Shown: positions 6,932-12,133, numbered from the stretch's first letter. The stretch is 12,133 nucleotides of DNA from REEB506 sp049317545 (GCA_049317545.1 JBMOIB010000087.1:1-12133), one strand, 5' to 3'. Made by a program: numbers and translations. The notes: a model not told the origin generated them from the sequence alone.

Positions 6932-7708
6932 ATGCCGCAACCGCCCGCGGATTTCTCGCGCCGCGTGATCGATCACGACGGAAAATCCCGCCCGGTTCTG
7001 GTGACCGGGAGCGCCGGGCCGGCGGTGGTGGCCATCCATGAGATCTTCGGCGTCACGCCGGAACTGATCCGCTTCGCGCGCTGGGTGCGCGACGCCGGGT
7101 TCCGCGTCTATCTGCCGGTCCTGTATGGGCGCGACGACGGCGAAGCCAAAACCAAGCCCGACCTCGGCCAGCTGATAAAGATCTGCGTGTCGCGGGAATT
7201 CGTGCTGTTCGCCGACGGCAAGACGAGCCCGATCGTCGAGTGGCTCAAGGCCGTGGCCCGCACAGCCCATGCCGAATGCGGCGGCAAGGGCGTGGGCGTC
7301 ATCGGCATGTGCCTGTCCGGCAATTTCGCCTTGTCGATGGCCGTCGAACCCGTCGTGCTGGCGCCGGTCGCGGCCCAACCCGGATTGCCCGTCAACAAGC
7401 CAGGCGGTCTCGGCATTTCGCCGGGCGACCTGGACGTCGTGCAGCGACGCGTGCGGGACGAGGGGCTGCAGGTCCGCGGCTATCGGTTCGCGGGCGACGA
7501 TCTTTGCCGCGCCGCCAGGTTCGAGGCTTACCAGCGCGCGCTCGGCGACGGGTTCACCGGGACCGTCCTTCCCGACGAAGCCGGCAATCCCGCGGGCCGC
7601 AAGCCGTCGCACAGCGTTTTCACCGGCGATCTGATCGACGCCGCCGGCGAGCCGACGCGCAAAGCCGTCGATGAAGTCATCGGCTTCTTCCGCGCGAAGC
7701 TGGGCTGA
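6932..7708 (+). CDS. Dienelactone hydrolase family protein
   Basis: A 258-residue alpha/beta-hydrolase of the dienelactone hydrolase family, probably cytoplasmic because no signal peptide is present. Visible are the early strand and turn VVAIHEIFGV, the nucleophile elbow GMCLSG with Cys as nucleophile (residue 127), a likely acid in FAGDD (189-190) and the catalytic His in PSHSVFTG (residue 227). Family members hydrolyse dienelactone in chloroaromatic or protoanemonin breakdown, but most homologues act on unknown esters or lactones; the substrate cannot be read here. It runs against the rest of the cluster and is convergent with the GNAT gene, with 8 bp between the stops. It interrupts the common rpmA-GNAT-obgE order and is flanked upstream by repeats, so it may be an insertion. 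Confidence 0.9.
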   Translation: MPQPPADFSRRVIDHDGKSRPVLVTGSAGPAVVAIHEIFGVTPELIRFARWVRDAGFRVYLPVLYGRDDGEAKTKPDLGQLIKICVSREFVLFADGKTSPIVEWLKAVARTAHAECGGKGVGVIGMCLSGNFALSMAVEPVVLAPVAAQPGLPVNKPGGLGISPGDLDVVQRRVRDEGLQVRGYRFAGDDLCRAARFEAYQRALGDGFTGTVLPDEAGNPAGRKPSHSVFTGDLIDAAGEPTRKAVDEVIGFFRAKLG

Positions 7709-7716
7709 GGCGCAGG

Positions 7717-8241
7717 TCATTGCACCAGCCGCGTCATGCGCCGCAACGGCGCGGCCTCGCAGCGGCCGAGGCTGTAGCGCGGCACGATTTCGCCGGTCGC
7801 CACGAAGCCCGTCTTTTCCAGAACGCGGCCCGAGGCCGGGTTGTCGAGGAAGTGGCCGGCTTCGAGATGCGTCGCGCCGTTGGAATCCATGTACCGCGTG
7901 ATCGCCGACGCCGCCTCGGTGGCGTAGCCGCGGCCCCACCAGTCGCGCCCGACATAATAGCCGAGCTCGAAGGGCCCATTGGGCGATGCGCCGTGGGCGC
8001 CAATGCAGCCGATCGCGCCTTCGCCTGGAAGCTCCATCGCGAAGACGTGGTCCGTACCGAGAGGCGCGCGCGCCTGCATGATGAGGATGAAGCCTTCCAC
8101 GGCCACCATCGGGTTCGGGCAGGGAACGCGGGCCACCATGCGAGCCACAGCCGGATCGCTCGTGATCGCGGACAGGCGCGACGCATCGCTGAGCGCGAGC
8201 GGGCGCAGGGTCAGGCGTTCGGTTCTCAGTTCGGCGCCCAT
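7717..8241 (-). CDS. GNAT-family N-acetyltransferase
   Basis: A 174-residue acetyltransferase of the RimJ/RimL-like GNAT group (Acetyltransf_3 type). It opens with ELRTERLTLRPLALSDA (4-20), has the acetyl-CoA binding region FELGYYVGRDWWGRGYATEA (91-110, with RGYAT in the pyrophosphate-binding loop) and the late motif NPASGRVLEKTGF (134-146). The ATG at 8241 has GGAGG 5 bases upstream; the longer open frame reaching 8505 is antisense-like sequence without resemblance. GNAT genes commonly sit between rpmA and obgE in alphaproteobacteria, which suggests a ribosomal-protein or related amine substrate, but the true substrate is unknown. Confidence 0.93.
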   Translation of the reverse strand: MGAELRTERLTLRPLALSDASRLSAITSDPAVARMVARVPCPNPMVAVEGFILIMQARAPLGTDHVFAMELPGEGAIGCIGAHGASPNGPFELGYYVGRDWWGRGYATEAASAITRYMDSNGATHLEAGHFLDNPASGRVLEKTGFVATGEIVPRYSLGRCEAAPLRRMTRLVQ

Positions 8242-8297
8242 AAGGGCCTCCCTCGTGGCCTGCGCGTGGGGAGGAGAAAAGCGCCCTGAACGAAACA

Positions 8298-8321
8298 GGG
8301 GAGCCGGCGTTCCGGCTCCCC
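8298..8321 (-). terminator. Perfect hairpin between rpmA and the GNAT gene, possible terminator
   Basis: Ten-base-pair stem GGGGAGCCGG with a 4-base loop (8308-8311), about 65 bp after the rpmA stop. In the minus-strand RNA it is followed by UGUUUCGUUC, a poor U-tract, so termination would be weak or partial. It could separate expression of the ribosomal protein genes from the downstream genes. Confidence 0.5.
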
Positions 8322-8360
8322 CGCGCATGGTCTCGGATCCCGGATCGCCTTGATGGTTCA

Positions 8361-8387
8361 GGCGAGCCGGGAGATGTCCGGTTCGCC
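8361..8387. other. Near-perfect stem-loop at the rpmA stop codon
   Basis: GGCGAGCCGG (8361-8370) pairs with CCGGTTCGCC (8378-8387) except for one position, around a 7-base loop; the right arm touches the rpmA stop. No U-run follows. It may protect the 3' end of an rplU-rpmA message or be chance in GC-rich DNA. Confidence 0.4.
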
Positions 8388-8653
8388 TATTCAGCCGCCA
8401 TGAGCGGCAGAATCGATACGAAGCACTTGCCGTCGCGCTTCTTGCGGAACGACACGGCGCCGTTGGCGGTGGCGAACAGCGTATGGTCCTTGCCGATCCC
8501 GACATTGACGCCCGGATGGAACTTGGTGCCGCGCTGACGCACGATGATGCTTCCGGCGAGAACTTGCTCGCCGCCGAAACGCTTCACGCCGAGGCGCTGA
8601 CCCGGCGAGTCGCGACCGTTGCGAGAGCTGCCGCCTGCTTTTTTATGCGCCAT
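8387..8653 (-). CDS. rpmA: 50S ribosomal protein L27 (bL27)
   Basis: L27, 88 residues, reaches with its N-terminus into the peptidyl-transferase centre. The start MAHKKAGGSSRNGRDS is the standard unprocessed proteobacterial form, without the Firmicutes N-terminal extension. Then come GQRLGVKRFGGE, GSIIVRQRGTKFHPG and GKDHTLFA, all normal. The ATG has GGGGA about 7 bases upstream. It follows rplU after 58 bp and is very probably co-transcribed from the promoter at 9088-9116. Confidence 0.98.
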   Translation of the reverse strand: MAHKKAGGSSRNGRDSPGQRLGVKRFGGEQVLAGSIIVRQRGTKFHPGVNVGIGKDHTLFATANGAVSFRKKRDGKCFVSILPLMAAE

Positions 8654-8711
8654 GGGAAGATCCCCGAACCTTGGTCTGCGATCGACTTAAACTACAGAAA
8701 CTGAAACTCGG

Positions 8712-9023
8712 TTACGCCACGATCGAGGTGATTTTCACCACGCTCTCGTTCTGGCGATGACCGCGCTTGCGGCGGTAGGTCGAGCGGCGGCGCTTCTTGA
8801 ACACCTTCACCTTCTCGCCCTTTTGCTGCGCCACGAGCTCGCCCGTGACCTTGGCTCCGACGACGATCGGCGCACCGACCTTCACTTCGGCGCCCGCGCC
8901 AACCATCAGGACGTCCTCGAACGTCACCGTTGCGCCGGCTTCGGCAGGCAGCTTCTCGATGACGATCACGTCATCTTGCGCCACGCGATACTGCTTCCCG
9001 CCGGTCTTGATCACCGCGAACAT
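8712..9023 (-). CDS. rplU: 50S ribosomal protein L21 (bL21)
   Basis: L21, 103 residues, a 23S rRNA-binding large-subunit protein. The start MFAVIKTGGKQYRV, GAEVKVGAPIV in the middle and the C-terminal basic stretch KVFKKRRRSTYRRKRGHRQ are diagnostic, and the length is normal. First gene of the rplU-rpmA pair. A sigma70-like promoter lies 65-93 bp upstream of the start, and a hairpin occupies the start of the predicted leader. No strong Shine-Dalgarno sequence directly precedes the ATG; GGGTGAG about 6 bases upstream is the best candidate. Confidence 0.98.
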   Translation of the reverse strand: MFAVIKTGGKQYRVAQDDVIVIEKLPAEAGATVTFEDVLMVGAGAEVKVGAPIVVGAKVTGELVAQQKGEKVKVFKKRRRSTYRRKRGHRQNESVVKITSIVA

Positions 9024-9051
9024 CGGAACTCACCCGTCAACGAAATGCGGA

Positions 9052-9077
9052 CCGCCCGTGACCGAGGTCGCGGGCGG
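9052..9077 (-). promoter_or_regulatory. Hairpin in the predicted rplU leader
   Basis: Arms CCGCCCG (9052-9058) and CGGGCGG (9071-9077) pair perfectly, with a further inner GACC/GGTC symmetry. It lies just inside the predicted 5' end of the transcript (near 9081) and 28 bp before the rplU start. It may stabilise the message or take part in control by a ribosomal protein; that role is inferred from position only. Confidence 0.4.
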
Positions 9078-9087
9078 GGGAGCGGGT

Positions 9088-9116
9088 CTATAAACGCGAC
9101 GGAGGGGAGGCGTCAA
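9088..9116 (-). promoter_or_regulatory. Sigma70-type promoter of rplU-rpmA
   Basis: On the minus strand TTGACG (9116-9111) and TTATAG (9093-9088) are separated by 17 bases. Both hexamers are close to the housekeeping consensus. Transcription would start near 9081, leaving a leader of about 57 bases before rplU. Confidence 0.7.
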
Positions 9117-9133
9117 TCGAAACTGCGCCGGGC

Positions 9134-9523
9134 CTAGATGATGCGGCTCTCCCCGCGCGCGAGTGCCCTTTGCAGGGCCGGCCGGACCTTGAGCCAGGCG
9201 ATGTAGACCCGCTCCATGAGCCAGAGCGCCGGGCGCCAGCGGGCGATCAGGCCGAGCCAGCGCAGCGCCGGAATCGCCCGCCACATGGCCGCGAACGCTT
9301 CGGCCCCCGACACCAGCGGCCCTCCGGCCTCCTGGGCGTGGAACCGCGCGAGCAGCGCCGCACGGTCAATCGGGCAGGCCTCGCCCCCCTCGAGATCGAC
9401 GAACGCGATCGCCCCGCGGCGCGCGTCGAGCCGGCGCATCAGCGCGATCTCGCGGCGGCAGAGCGGGCATCCGCCGTCGAACCAGACGGTGACGGTTGGG
9501 ACGGAGGATGGAGTAGGGGACAG
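9134..9523 (-). CDS. DCC-family (DUF393) thiol-disulfide oxidoreductase-like protein, start uncertain
   Basis: Small protein of the DCC/DUF393 family, named for a conserved DxxCxxC motif resembling a thioredoxin-type redox site; the actual reaction is not established. From a CTG at 9523 it is 129 residues, with VTVWFDGGCPLC (Asp16, Cys19, Cys22) near the N-terminus, then RREIALMRRLD and a C-terminal helical part rich in Trp and Arg. The first ordinary start (ATG 9439) would remove the whole DCC motif. Upstream of the motif the frame is open to a TGA at 9548-9550 but has no ATG, GTG or TTG; the CTG has AAAGG 9 bases upstream. Either CTG is used, or a small indel has separated the motif from its original start. 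A truncated copy of the same 5' region lies at 10842-10988. Downstream neighbour in the same direction is rplU. Confidence 0.75.
   Translation of the reverse strand: MSPTPSSVPTVTVWFDGGCPLCRREIALMRRLDARRGAIAFVDLEGGEACPIDRAALLARFHAQEAGGPLVSGAEAFAAMWRAIPALRWLGLIARWRPALWLMERVYIAWLKVRPALQRALARGESRII
9407..9490 (-). repeat. Direct repeat, copy within the intact DCC gene
   Basis: This part of the DCC gene, covering the DxxCxxC motif and following helix, is repeated in the same orientation at 10842-10923. Over the best-aligned 62 bases only about seven differ. The two copies flank the toxin-antitoxin pair and the DUF1801 gene. Confidence 0.75.
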
Positions 9524-9620
9524 GAGGTGGGGCCTTTCGAAGCGCCGTCAGCGGCGCAACCAACCAAGTAGAGCGAGAGCGCCAAGGAACGACCGCCGCG
9601 ACGCCTCAACGAGCGCCGTC

Positions 9621-9649
9621 TGGATTTATGGCCATTCGTTGGCTATAAT
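9621..9649 (+). promoter_or_regulatory. Promoter of the antitoxin-toxin operon, predicted leaderless
   Basis: A perfect -10 box TATAAT (9644-9649) stands 7 bases before the ATG of the antitoxin at 9656. A weak -35 candidate TGGATT (9621-9626) is 17 bases upstream. The predicted transcription start coincides with the start codon, so the message would be leaderless; no Shine-Dalgarno sequence is available in any case. Confidence 0.6.
9628..9646. promoter_or_regulatory. Imperfect palindrome over the -10 box, probable antitoxin operator
   Basis: ATGGCCA (9628-9634) and TGGCTAT (9640-9646) are inverted with one mismatch around TTCGT. The right arm runs into TATAAT. Type II antitoxins usually repress their own operon by binding such palindromes, so binding of the Phd-like antitoxin here is the natural guess. 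Confidence 0.5.
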
Positions 9650-9655
9650 TGGGGG

Positions 9656-9907
9656 ATGGTCACCTACAGCGTCGCGGAAGCGAAAAACAACCTTTCGGAA
9701 CTGATCGACCGCGCCCTCGACGGGGACGATGTGGTCATCACGCGGCATGGCGCGCCGGTGGTGGAGGTGCGGGCGGTGAAACCAGCGCCCGCAACGGTTT
9801 CGGCCGCAGATATCGATTGGCTGGCCGCGCGCCGCATCCCCGCGCGCCCCGGGGTTGAGACGCCCAGCCAAAGCCTTGCCGCGTTGCGCGACGAGGACGA
9901 GGCTTGA
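9656..9907 (+). CDS. Phd/YefM-family antitoxin
   Basis: An 83-residue type II antitoxin. The N-terminal VTYSVAEAKNNLSELIDRAL (residues 2-21) and VVITRHGAPVVEVR (26-39) are the typical Phd/YefM dimerisation and DNA-binding fold. The C-terminal half, rich in Pro, Ala, Asp and Glu, would be the flexible part that wraps the toxin. The stop overlaps the toxin start by 4 bp (TTGA), so the two are co-translated. It is expected to neutralise the PIN toxin and to repress its own promoter, whose palindrome lies just upstream. Confidence 0.9.
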   Translation: MVTYSVAEAKNNLSELIDRALDGDDVVITRHGAPVVEVRAVKPAPATVSAADIDWLAARRIPARPGVETPSQSLAALRDEDEA

Positions 9908-10323
9908 AGGCCTATCTCGACGCCAGCGTCATAGTTCCTCTGTTTCTCGCCGATCCGTTCACCCCGCGCGCCGAGAGCCTGCTTCGAACGCCGGACTTGA
10001 CGGTGGTGATATCGGACTGGGCTGGGCTCGAGGTGTCGAACGTCATCGCCCGCCGCGTCCGGATCCAAGCGCTCACCGCTGAGGAGGCGCTGAGGATCCT
10101 GGGCGACTTTGATTTATGGCGCGGGCGCGCAGCTGTTGAAGCCGAAACCACGCGCAGCGACGTCCGCGTAGCGACCAATCTCGTCCGTCGCCCCGATCTC
10201 GTCCTGCGTGGTCCGGACGCGCTCCACATCGCGATCGCCCAACGGCTCGGCGCAAGCCTCGCCACCTTCGATGCGCGCATGGCCAATGCGGCGGTTGCGG
10301 TCGGTTTTGAGATCTTGGCCTGA
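9904..10323 (+). CDS. PIN-domain ribonuclease toxin (VapC-like)
   Basis: A 139-residue PIN-domain protein; in the family these are Mg-dependent endoribonucleases that cut tRNA or rRNA and stop growth when free of antitoxin. All four usual acidic residues are visible: Asp6 (YLDAS), Glu43 (GLEVSN), Asp105 (GPDALHIA) and Asp123 (TFDARM), so it should be active. The start is TTG, overlapping the antitoxin stop by 4 bp, with GAGG upstream; a weak start is sensible for keeping toxin below antitoxin. The partner is a Phd/YefM-type antitoxin, not a VapB-type one, a pairing seen in many genomes. The true RNA target is unknown. Confidence 0.9.
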   Translation: MKAYLDASVIVPLFLADPFTPRAESLLRTPDLTVVISDWAGLEVSNVIARRVRIQALTAEEALRILGDFDLWRGRAAVEAETTRSDVRVATNLVRRPDLVLRGPDALHIAIAQRLGASLATFDARMANAAVAVGFEILA

Positions 10324-10400
10324 CCGGCGGCGCGCATCGCGCCTATCGACGCAACGGCCCCACATTGGCAGTCTGCGCGGAGGCTCAGGGGAAAGCGACC

Positions 10401-10823
10401 ATGGCCAAGGCCGCCAACAAGACCACCAAGACTAAGGACAGCGTGGCGGCTTTTCTCGCAAGCGTTGAAGACGCCACACGGCAATCCGACGCCAAAGCGG
10501 TCGTCAAAATGATGCAAGAGGTGACGGGCGAGGCGCCGGCGATGTGGGGCTCGGCGATCGTCGGCTTCGGCGCCTACCACTACAAGTACGAGAGCGGCCG
10601 CGAGGGCGACAGCCCGAAGGTCGGCTTTTCGCCGCGCAAGAATGCGCTGGTCGTCTATCTGATGCCCGGCGCCGAGAACGATACGGCGCTATTGAAAAAA
10701 CTCGGCAAACATAAGGTCGGCAAGGCCTGCCTCTACATCACCAAGCTCGCCGACGTCGATCAGGCGGTGCTGCGGGAATTGATCGCCAGCGCCTATGCTG
10801 AAATGACCGAAAAATACGGATGA
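10401..10823 (+). CDS. DUF1801 domain-containing protein
   Basis: A 140-residue protein of the DUF1801 (YdhG-like) family, function unknown. After a Lys/Thr/Ala-rich start it has the family core: VAAFLASVEDATRQSDA, MMQEVTGEAPAMWGSAIVGFG, YHYKYESGREGD, KVGFSPRKNALVVYLMP, LGKHKVGKACLYITKLADVD, VLRELI. No signal or membrane segment. The ATG at 10401 has AGGGG about 9 bases upstream; an upstream TTG (10365) would add 12 unlikely residues. It follows the toxin after 77 bp in the same direction, and is the last gene before the truncated DCC copy, so it could belong to the same inserted segment. Role in toxin-antitoxin function is not supported. Confidence 0.92.
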   Translation: MAKAANKTTKTKDSVAAFLASVEDATRQSDAKAVVKMMQEVTGEAPAMWGSAIVGFGAYHYKYESGREGDSPKVGFSPRKNALVVYLMPGAENDTALLKKLGKHKVGKACLYITKLADVDQAVLRELIASAYAEMTEKYG

Positions 10824-10841
10824 ACCCCGCGCGCTCGCTTC

Positions 10842-10988
10842 GATCGCGCCCCGCCGGTCCAGCCGGCGCATCAGGGCGATCTCCCGCAGGCAAAGTGGGC
10901 ATCCGCCGTCGAACCAGACGGTCACCGCGGGCGACGTCGAGGGGGTCGGAAGCGAGGCGTTTCGGCCCGTCGGCGGTAGCGTAAGCAT
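10842..10988 (-). pseudogene. Truncated 5' fragment of a second DCC-family (DUF393) gene
   Basis: From the ATG at 10988 the minus strand encodes a short leader and then VTVWFDGGCPLCLREIALMRRLD, nearly identical to the DCC motif region of the gene at 9134-9523. Resemblance ends near 10842, about 20 bp from the stop of the DUF1801 gene. Downstream the open frame continues only as antisense of DUF1801, without family features. So this is a remnant holding the start, N-terminus and CxxC motif but none of the C-terminal two thirds. It carries the proper ATG start that the longer copy lacks. No Shine-Dalgarno sequence is obvious. Confidence 0.75.
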
Positions 10989-11002
10989 GGCTCGCTGTTG
11001 AG

Positions 11003-11070
11003 GGCGCGCCGGCCCGCCTGCGACCGCGCTCGAATGTGTCGCATCATCATCGGGAACGGCGCGCCGGCCC
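11003..11070 (+). repeat. 13-bp direct repeat pair GGCGCGCCGGCCC
   Basis: GGCGCGCCGGCCC occurs at 11003-11015 and again at 11058-11070, between the DCC remnant and the secreted-protein gene. It is very GC-rich and could be chance. No gene is seen between 10989 and 11073. Confidence 0.4.
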
Positions 11071-11073
11071 CGC

Positions 11074-11799
11074 TTACCCGTTCGACGGATCGTTGAAAAA
11101 GAGCAGCGACAGCGCCAGCAGGGCGCTTGCGGTGCGGTTGGGATCGTCGGCTTTGGGCAGGTAGATCGACTTCTTGAAGCCCGCAAAGCTGAGGCCGGCG
11201 ATGTCGACGCCGTCCTTCGAGATGACGTATCCCAGCACACCAGGGCTAGCGATCTGCTTGGTGTCGACTTGCCGCGTCTCGGCCCGCAGGACGATGTCGC
11301 CCATGATGAACTCGCCGGCGCGCTGGGGCTGCTCCCACGCCTTCATGAGCCCGCCCGTCTCCGACAAAACGAGATCGAGGCGCGTACCGGCCGGCACGCC
11401 ACCGCCGACGAAGTCGCAATGATAGGCAAGTGTTGATCGCTTGAAGGTCACCCAGCCGATGTTGCTTCGCGCTTCGCCGCCCGCGCATTCGACCGTGACT
11501 TGCTCCGTTTGTCCTGGCAGCAAGACCGCGAACTTGCCCCTGATCTTTTGCTTGACCTGGCTAAAGGCGCCATCGAGGTATTTGGTCGTCGTGACCGAAC
11601 GGCCGGCCGTTCCACCCACTCCGCCGAATTCGCCCAGCTTGAACGAACCTTTGCCCAGTGACGCTGCGCCCGGGCGTTCAACGTGCAGCTTTTCCGTGCG
11701 TTCGAGCAGTGTCGCCTTGGCGTCCTGCGCGTGCGCAGACGAAGAGACGAGGGCGAGGATCGCGAGCCCGGAGAGGAGGGCGCCGGCTATTCTGTCCAT
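11074..11799 (-). CDS. Secreted protein of unknown function
   Basis: I do not recognise the family. From the ATG at 11799 the product has 241 residues: a clear signal peptide (MDR, hydrophobic 5-20, cleavage after AHA at 22-24), then a soluble, probably beta-rich exported domain with Gly-rich GEFGGVGGTAG, two cysteines (105, 128) that could form a disulfide, and no further membrane segment except a mildly hydrophobic C-terminal ASALLALSLLFF. It is exported to the periplasm by inference. The open frame extends to 11907; the ATG at 11832 is an alternative start, but only 11799 puts the signal peptide at the N-terminus. Ribosome-binding sites are poor at both. A TTGACG at 11892-11887 could be a -35 box, but no good -10 follows. 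It is divergent from acetate kinase. Confidence 0.72.
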   Translation of the reverse strand: MDRIAGALLSGLAILALVSSSAHAQDAKATLLERTEKLHVERPGAASLGKGSFKLGEFGGVGGTAGRSVTTTKYLDGAFSQVKQKIRGKFAVLLPGQTEQVTVECAGGEARSNIGWVTFKRSTLAYHCDFVGGGVPAGTRLDLVLSETGGLMKAWEQPQRAGEFIMGDIVLRAETRQVDTKQIASPGVLGYVISKDGVDIAGLSFAGFKKSIYLPKADDPNRTASALLALSLLFFNDPSNG

Positions 11800-12013
11800 A
11801 ATCAACGCATGACCCGCTGTGGCGCGCGACATCCCCGCGATCACGCTCCGCCCAGCGGCGCGATGGTTAGAGGCGCGCCGCGCCACCGTCAACACAGCGA
11901 TGGCCACTTTGCACGAACGTCGATCTGGTCAGGGCAGGGCGGTTTGAGCCTCGCGTGCTATTGATCGCCGCGCTTCCACAACGACGTCCGCTCACCTGGT
12001 CCACGAGGCCCGC

Positions 12014-12133
12014 ATGATCCTGACCCTCAATGTCGGCTCCTCGTCGATCAAATTTGCGCTCTACCAGGACGATCTCGTCGAGCGCGTCCGCGGGGGCGTA
12101 GATCAGATCGCTGGCCCGCAGCCGGAGGTGCGC
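12014..12133 (+). CDS. ackA: Acetate kinase, N-terminal fragment (runs off the window)
   Basis: First 40 codons of acetate kinase, which interconverts acetyl phosphate and ADP with acetate and ATP. The start MILTLNVGSSSIKFALYQ is the diagnostic N-terminal phosphate-binding motif of the acetate/butyrate kinase family (usual form LNxGSSSxKF). The ATG has GAGG 5 bases upstream. The remaining gene and any partner such as pta or phosphoketolase lie outside the window, so butyrate or propionate kinase cannot be fully excluded. The 214-bp divergent region before it holds no recognised gene. Confidence 0.9.
   Translation, partial: MILTLNVGSSSIKFALYQDDLVERVRGGVDQIAGPQPEVR

Noticed and set aside
6560..7939. 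Long minus-strand open frame (459 codons) antisense to the hydrolase
   Set aside because: It runs through two repeats, the hydrolase antisense and the GNAT end, has no family motif, and the hydrolase on the other strand has a ribosome-binding site and active-site motifs. High GC content makes such shadow frames common.
9542..9557. Hairpin GCGCCG-TCAG-CGGCGC upstream of the DCC gene
   Set aside because: Short GC-only stem with no positional support for a regulatory role.
10329..10343. Hairpin GGCGCG-CAT-CGCGCC after the toxin gene as a terminator
   Set aside because: Only a 6-bp stem without a U-run in very GC-rich DNA; likely chance.
9656..10823. A new defence island made of the Phd/PIN pair plus DUF1801
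   Set aside because: DUF1801 proteins occur widely without toxin-antitoxin genes, it has its own ribosome-binding site, and there is no nuclease, helicase or sensor gene nearby. Kept only as a question in the findings.
10689..11240. Minus-strand frame of 183 codons as an intact DCC protein
   Set aside because: Only about 45 codons near 10842-10988 resemble a DCC protein. The upstream part overlaps the antisense of the secreted protein's end and the downstream part is antisense of DUF1801.

Overview
The window looks like a GC-rich alphaproteobacterial chromosome, most like the Caulobacterales/Hyphomonadaceae or Rhizobiales. This is an inference from the gene order rplU-rpmA-GNAT-obgE-proB-proA-nadD-rsfS-rlmH-M23-ctpA and from the style of the proteins; no rRNA or other taxonomic marker is present. 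No tRNA, rRNA, CRISPR array, insertion sequence or integrase gene was seen.

From about 9120 down to 1, on the minus strand, lies a housekeeping cluster. It begins at a good sigma70-type promoter (9088-9116) and runs through ribosomal proteins L21 and L27, a GNAT acetyltransferase, the ribosome-assembly GTPase ObgE, the proline enzymes ProB and ProA, the NAD enzyme NadD, the ribosome-silencing factor RsfS, the 23S rRNA methyltransferase RlmH, a degenerate LytM/EnvC-type cell-wall protein and the start of a CtpA-type protease. Many junctions are tightly coupled: GTGA between obgE and proB, 4 bp between proB and proA, ATGA between proA and nadD, TGATG between rsfS and rlmH, and 5 bp between the M23 gene and ctpA. 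Two places break the block: a plus-strand dienelactone hydrolase gene beside GC-rich hairpin repeats (6564-7708), and an inverted-repeat element between nadD and rsfS that supplies the last codons and stop of nadD.

From 9134 to 10988 is a small accessory patch. A DCC-family (DUF393) gene lies next to rplU. A Phd/YefM antitoxin and PIN-domain toxin pair and a DUF1801 gene follow on the plus strand. Then comes a second, truncated copy of the 5' end of the DCC gene. The two DCC segments are direct repeats of about 80 bp flanking the toxin-antitoxin/DUF1801 segment. The antitoxin appears to be read from a leaderless transcript whose promoter carries an imperfect palindrome.

The right end holds a secreted protein of unknown function on the minus strand (11074-11799) and, divergently, the first 40 codons of acetate kinase (from 12014).

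Nothing here amounts to a clearly new multi-gene system. The points most worth a second look are the toxin-antitoxin/DUF1801 island between DCC repeats, the leaderless antitoxin promoter, two genes (rsfS, DCC) whose reading frames seem to need a CTG start or hide a frameshift, and the repeat-encoded tail of NadD.
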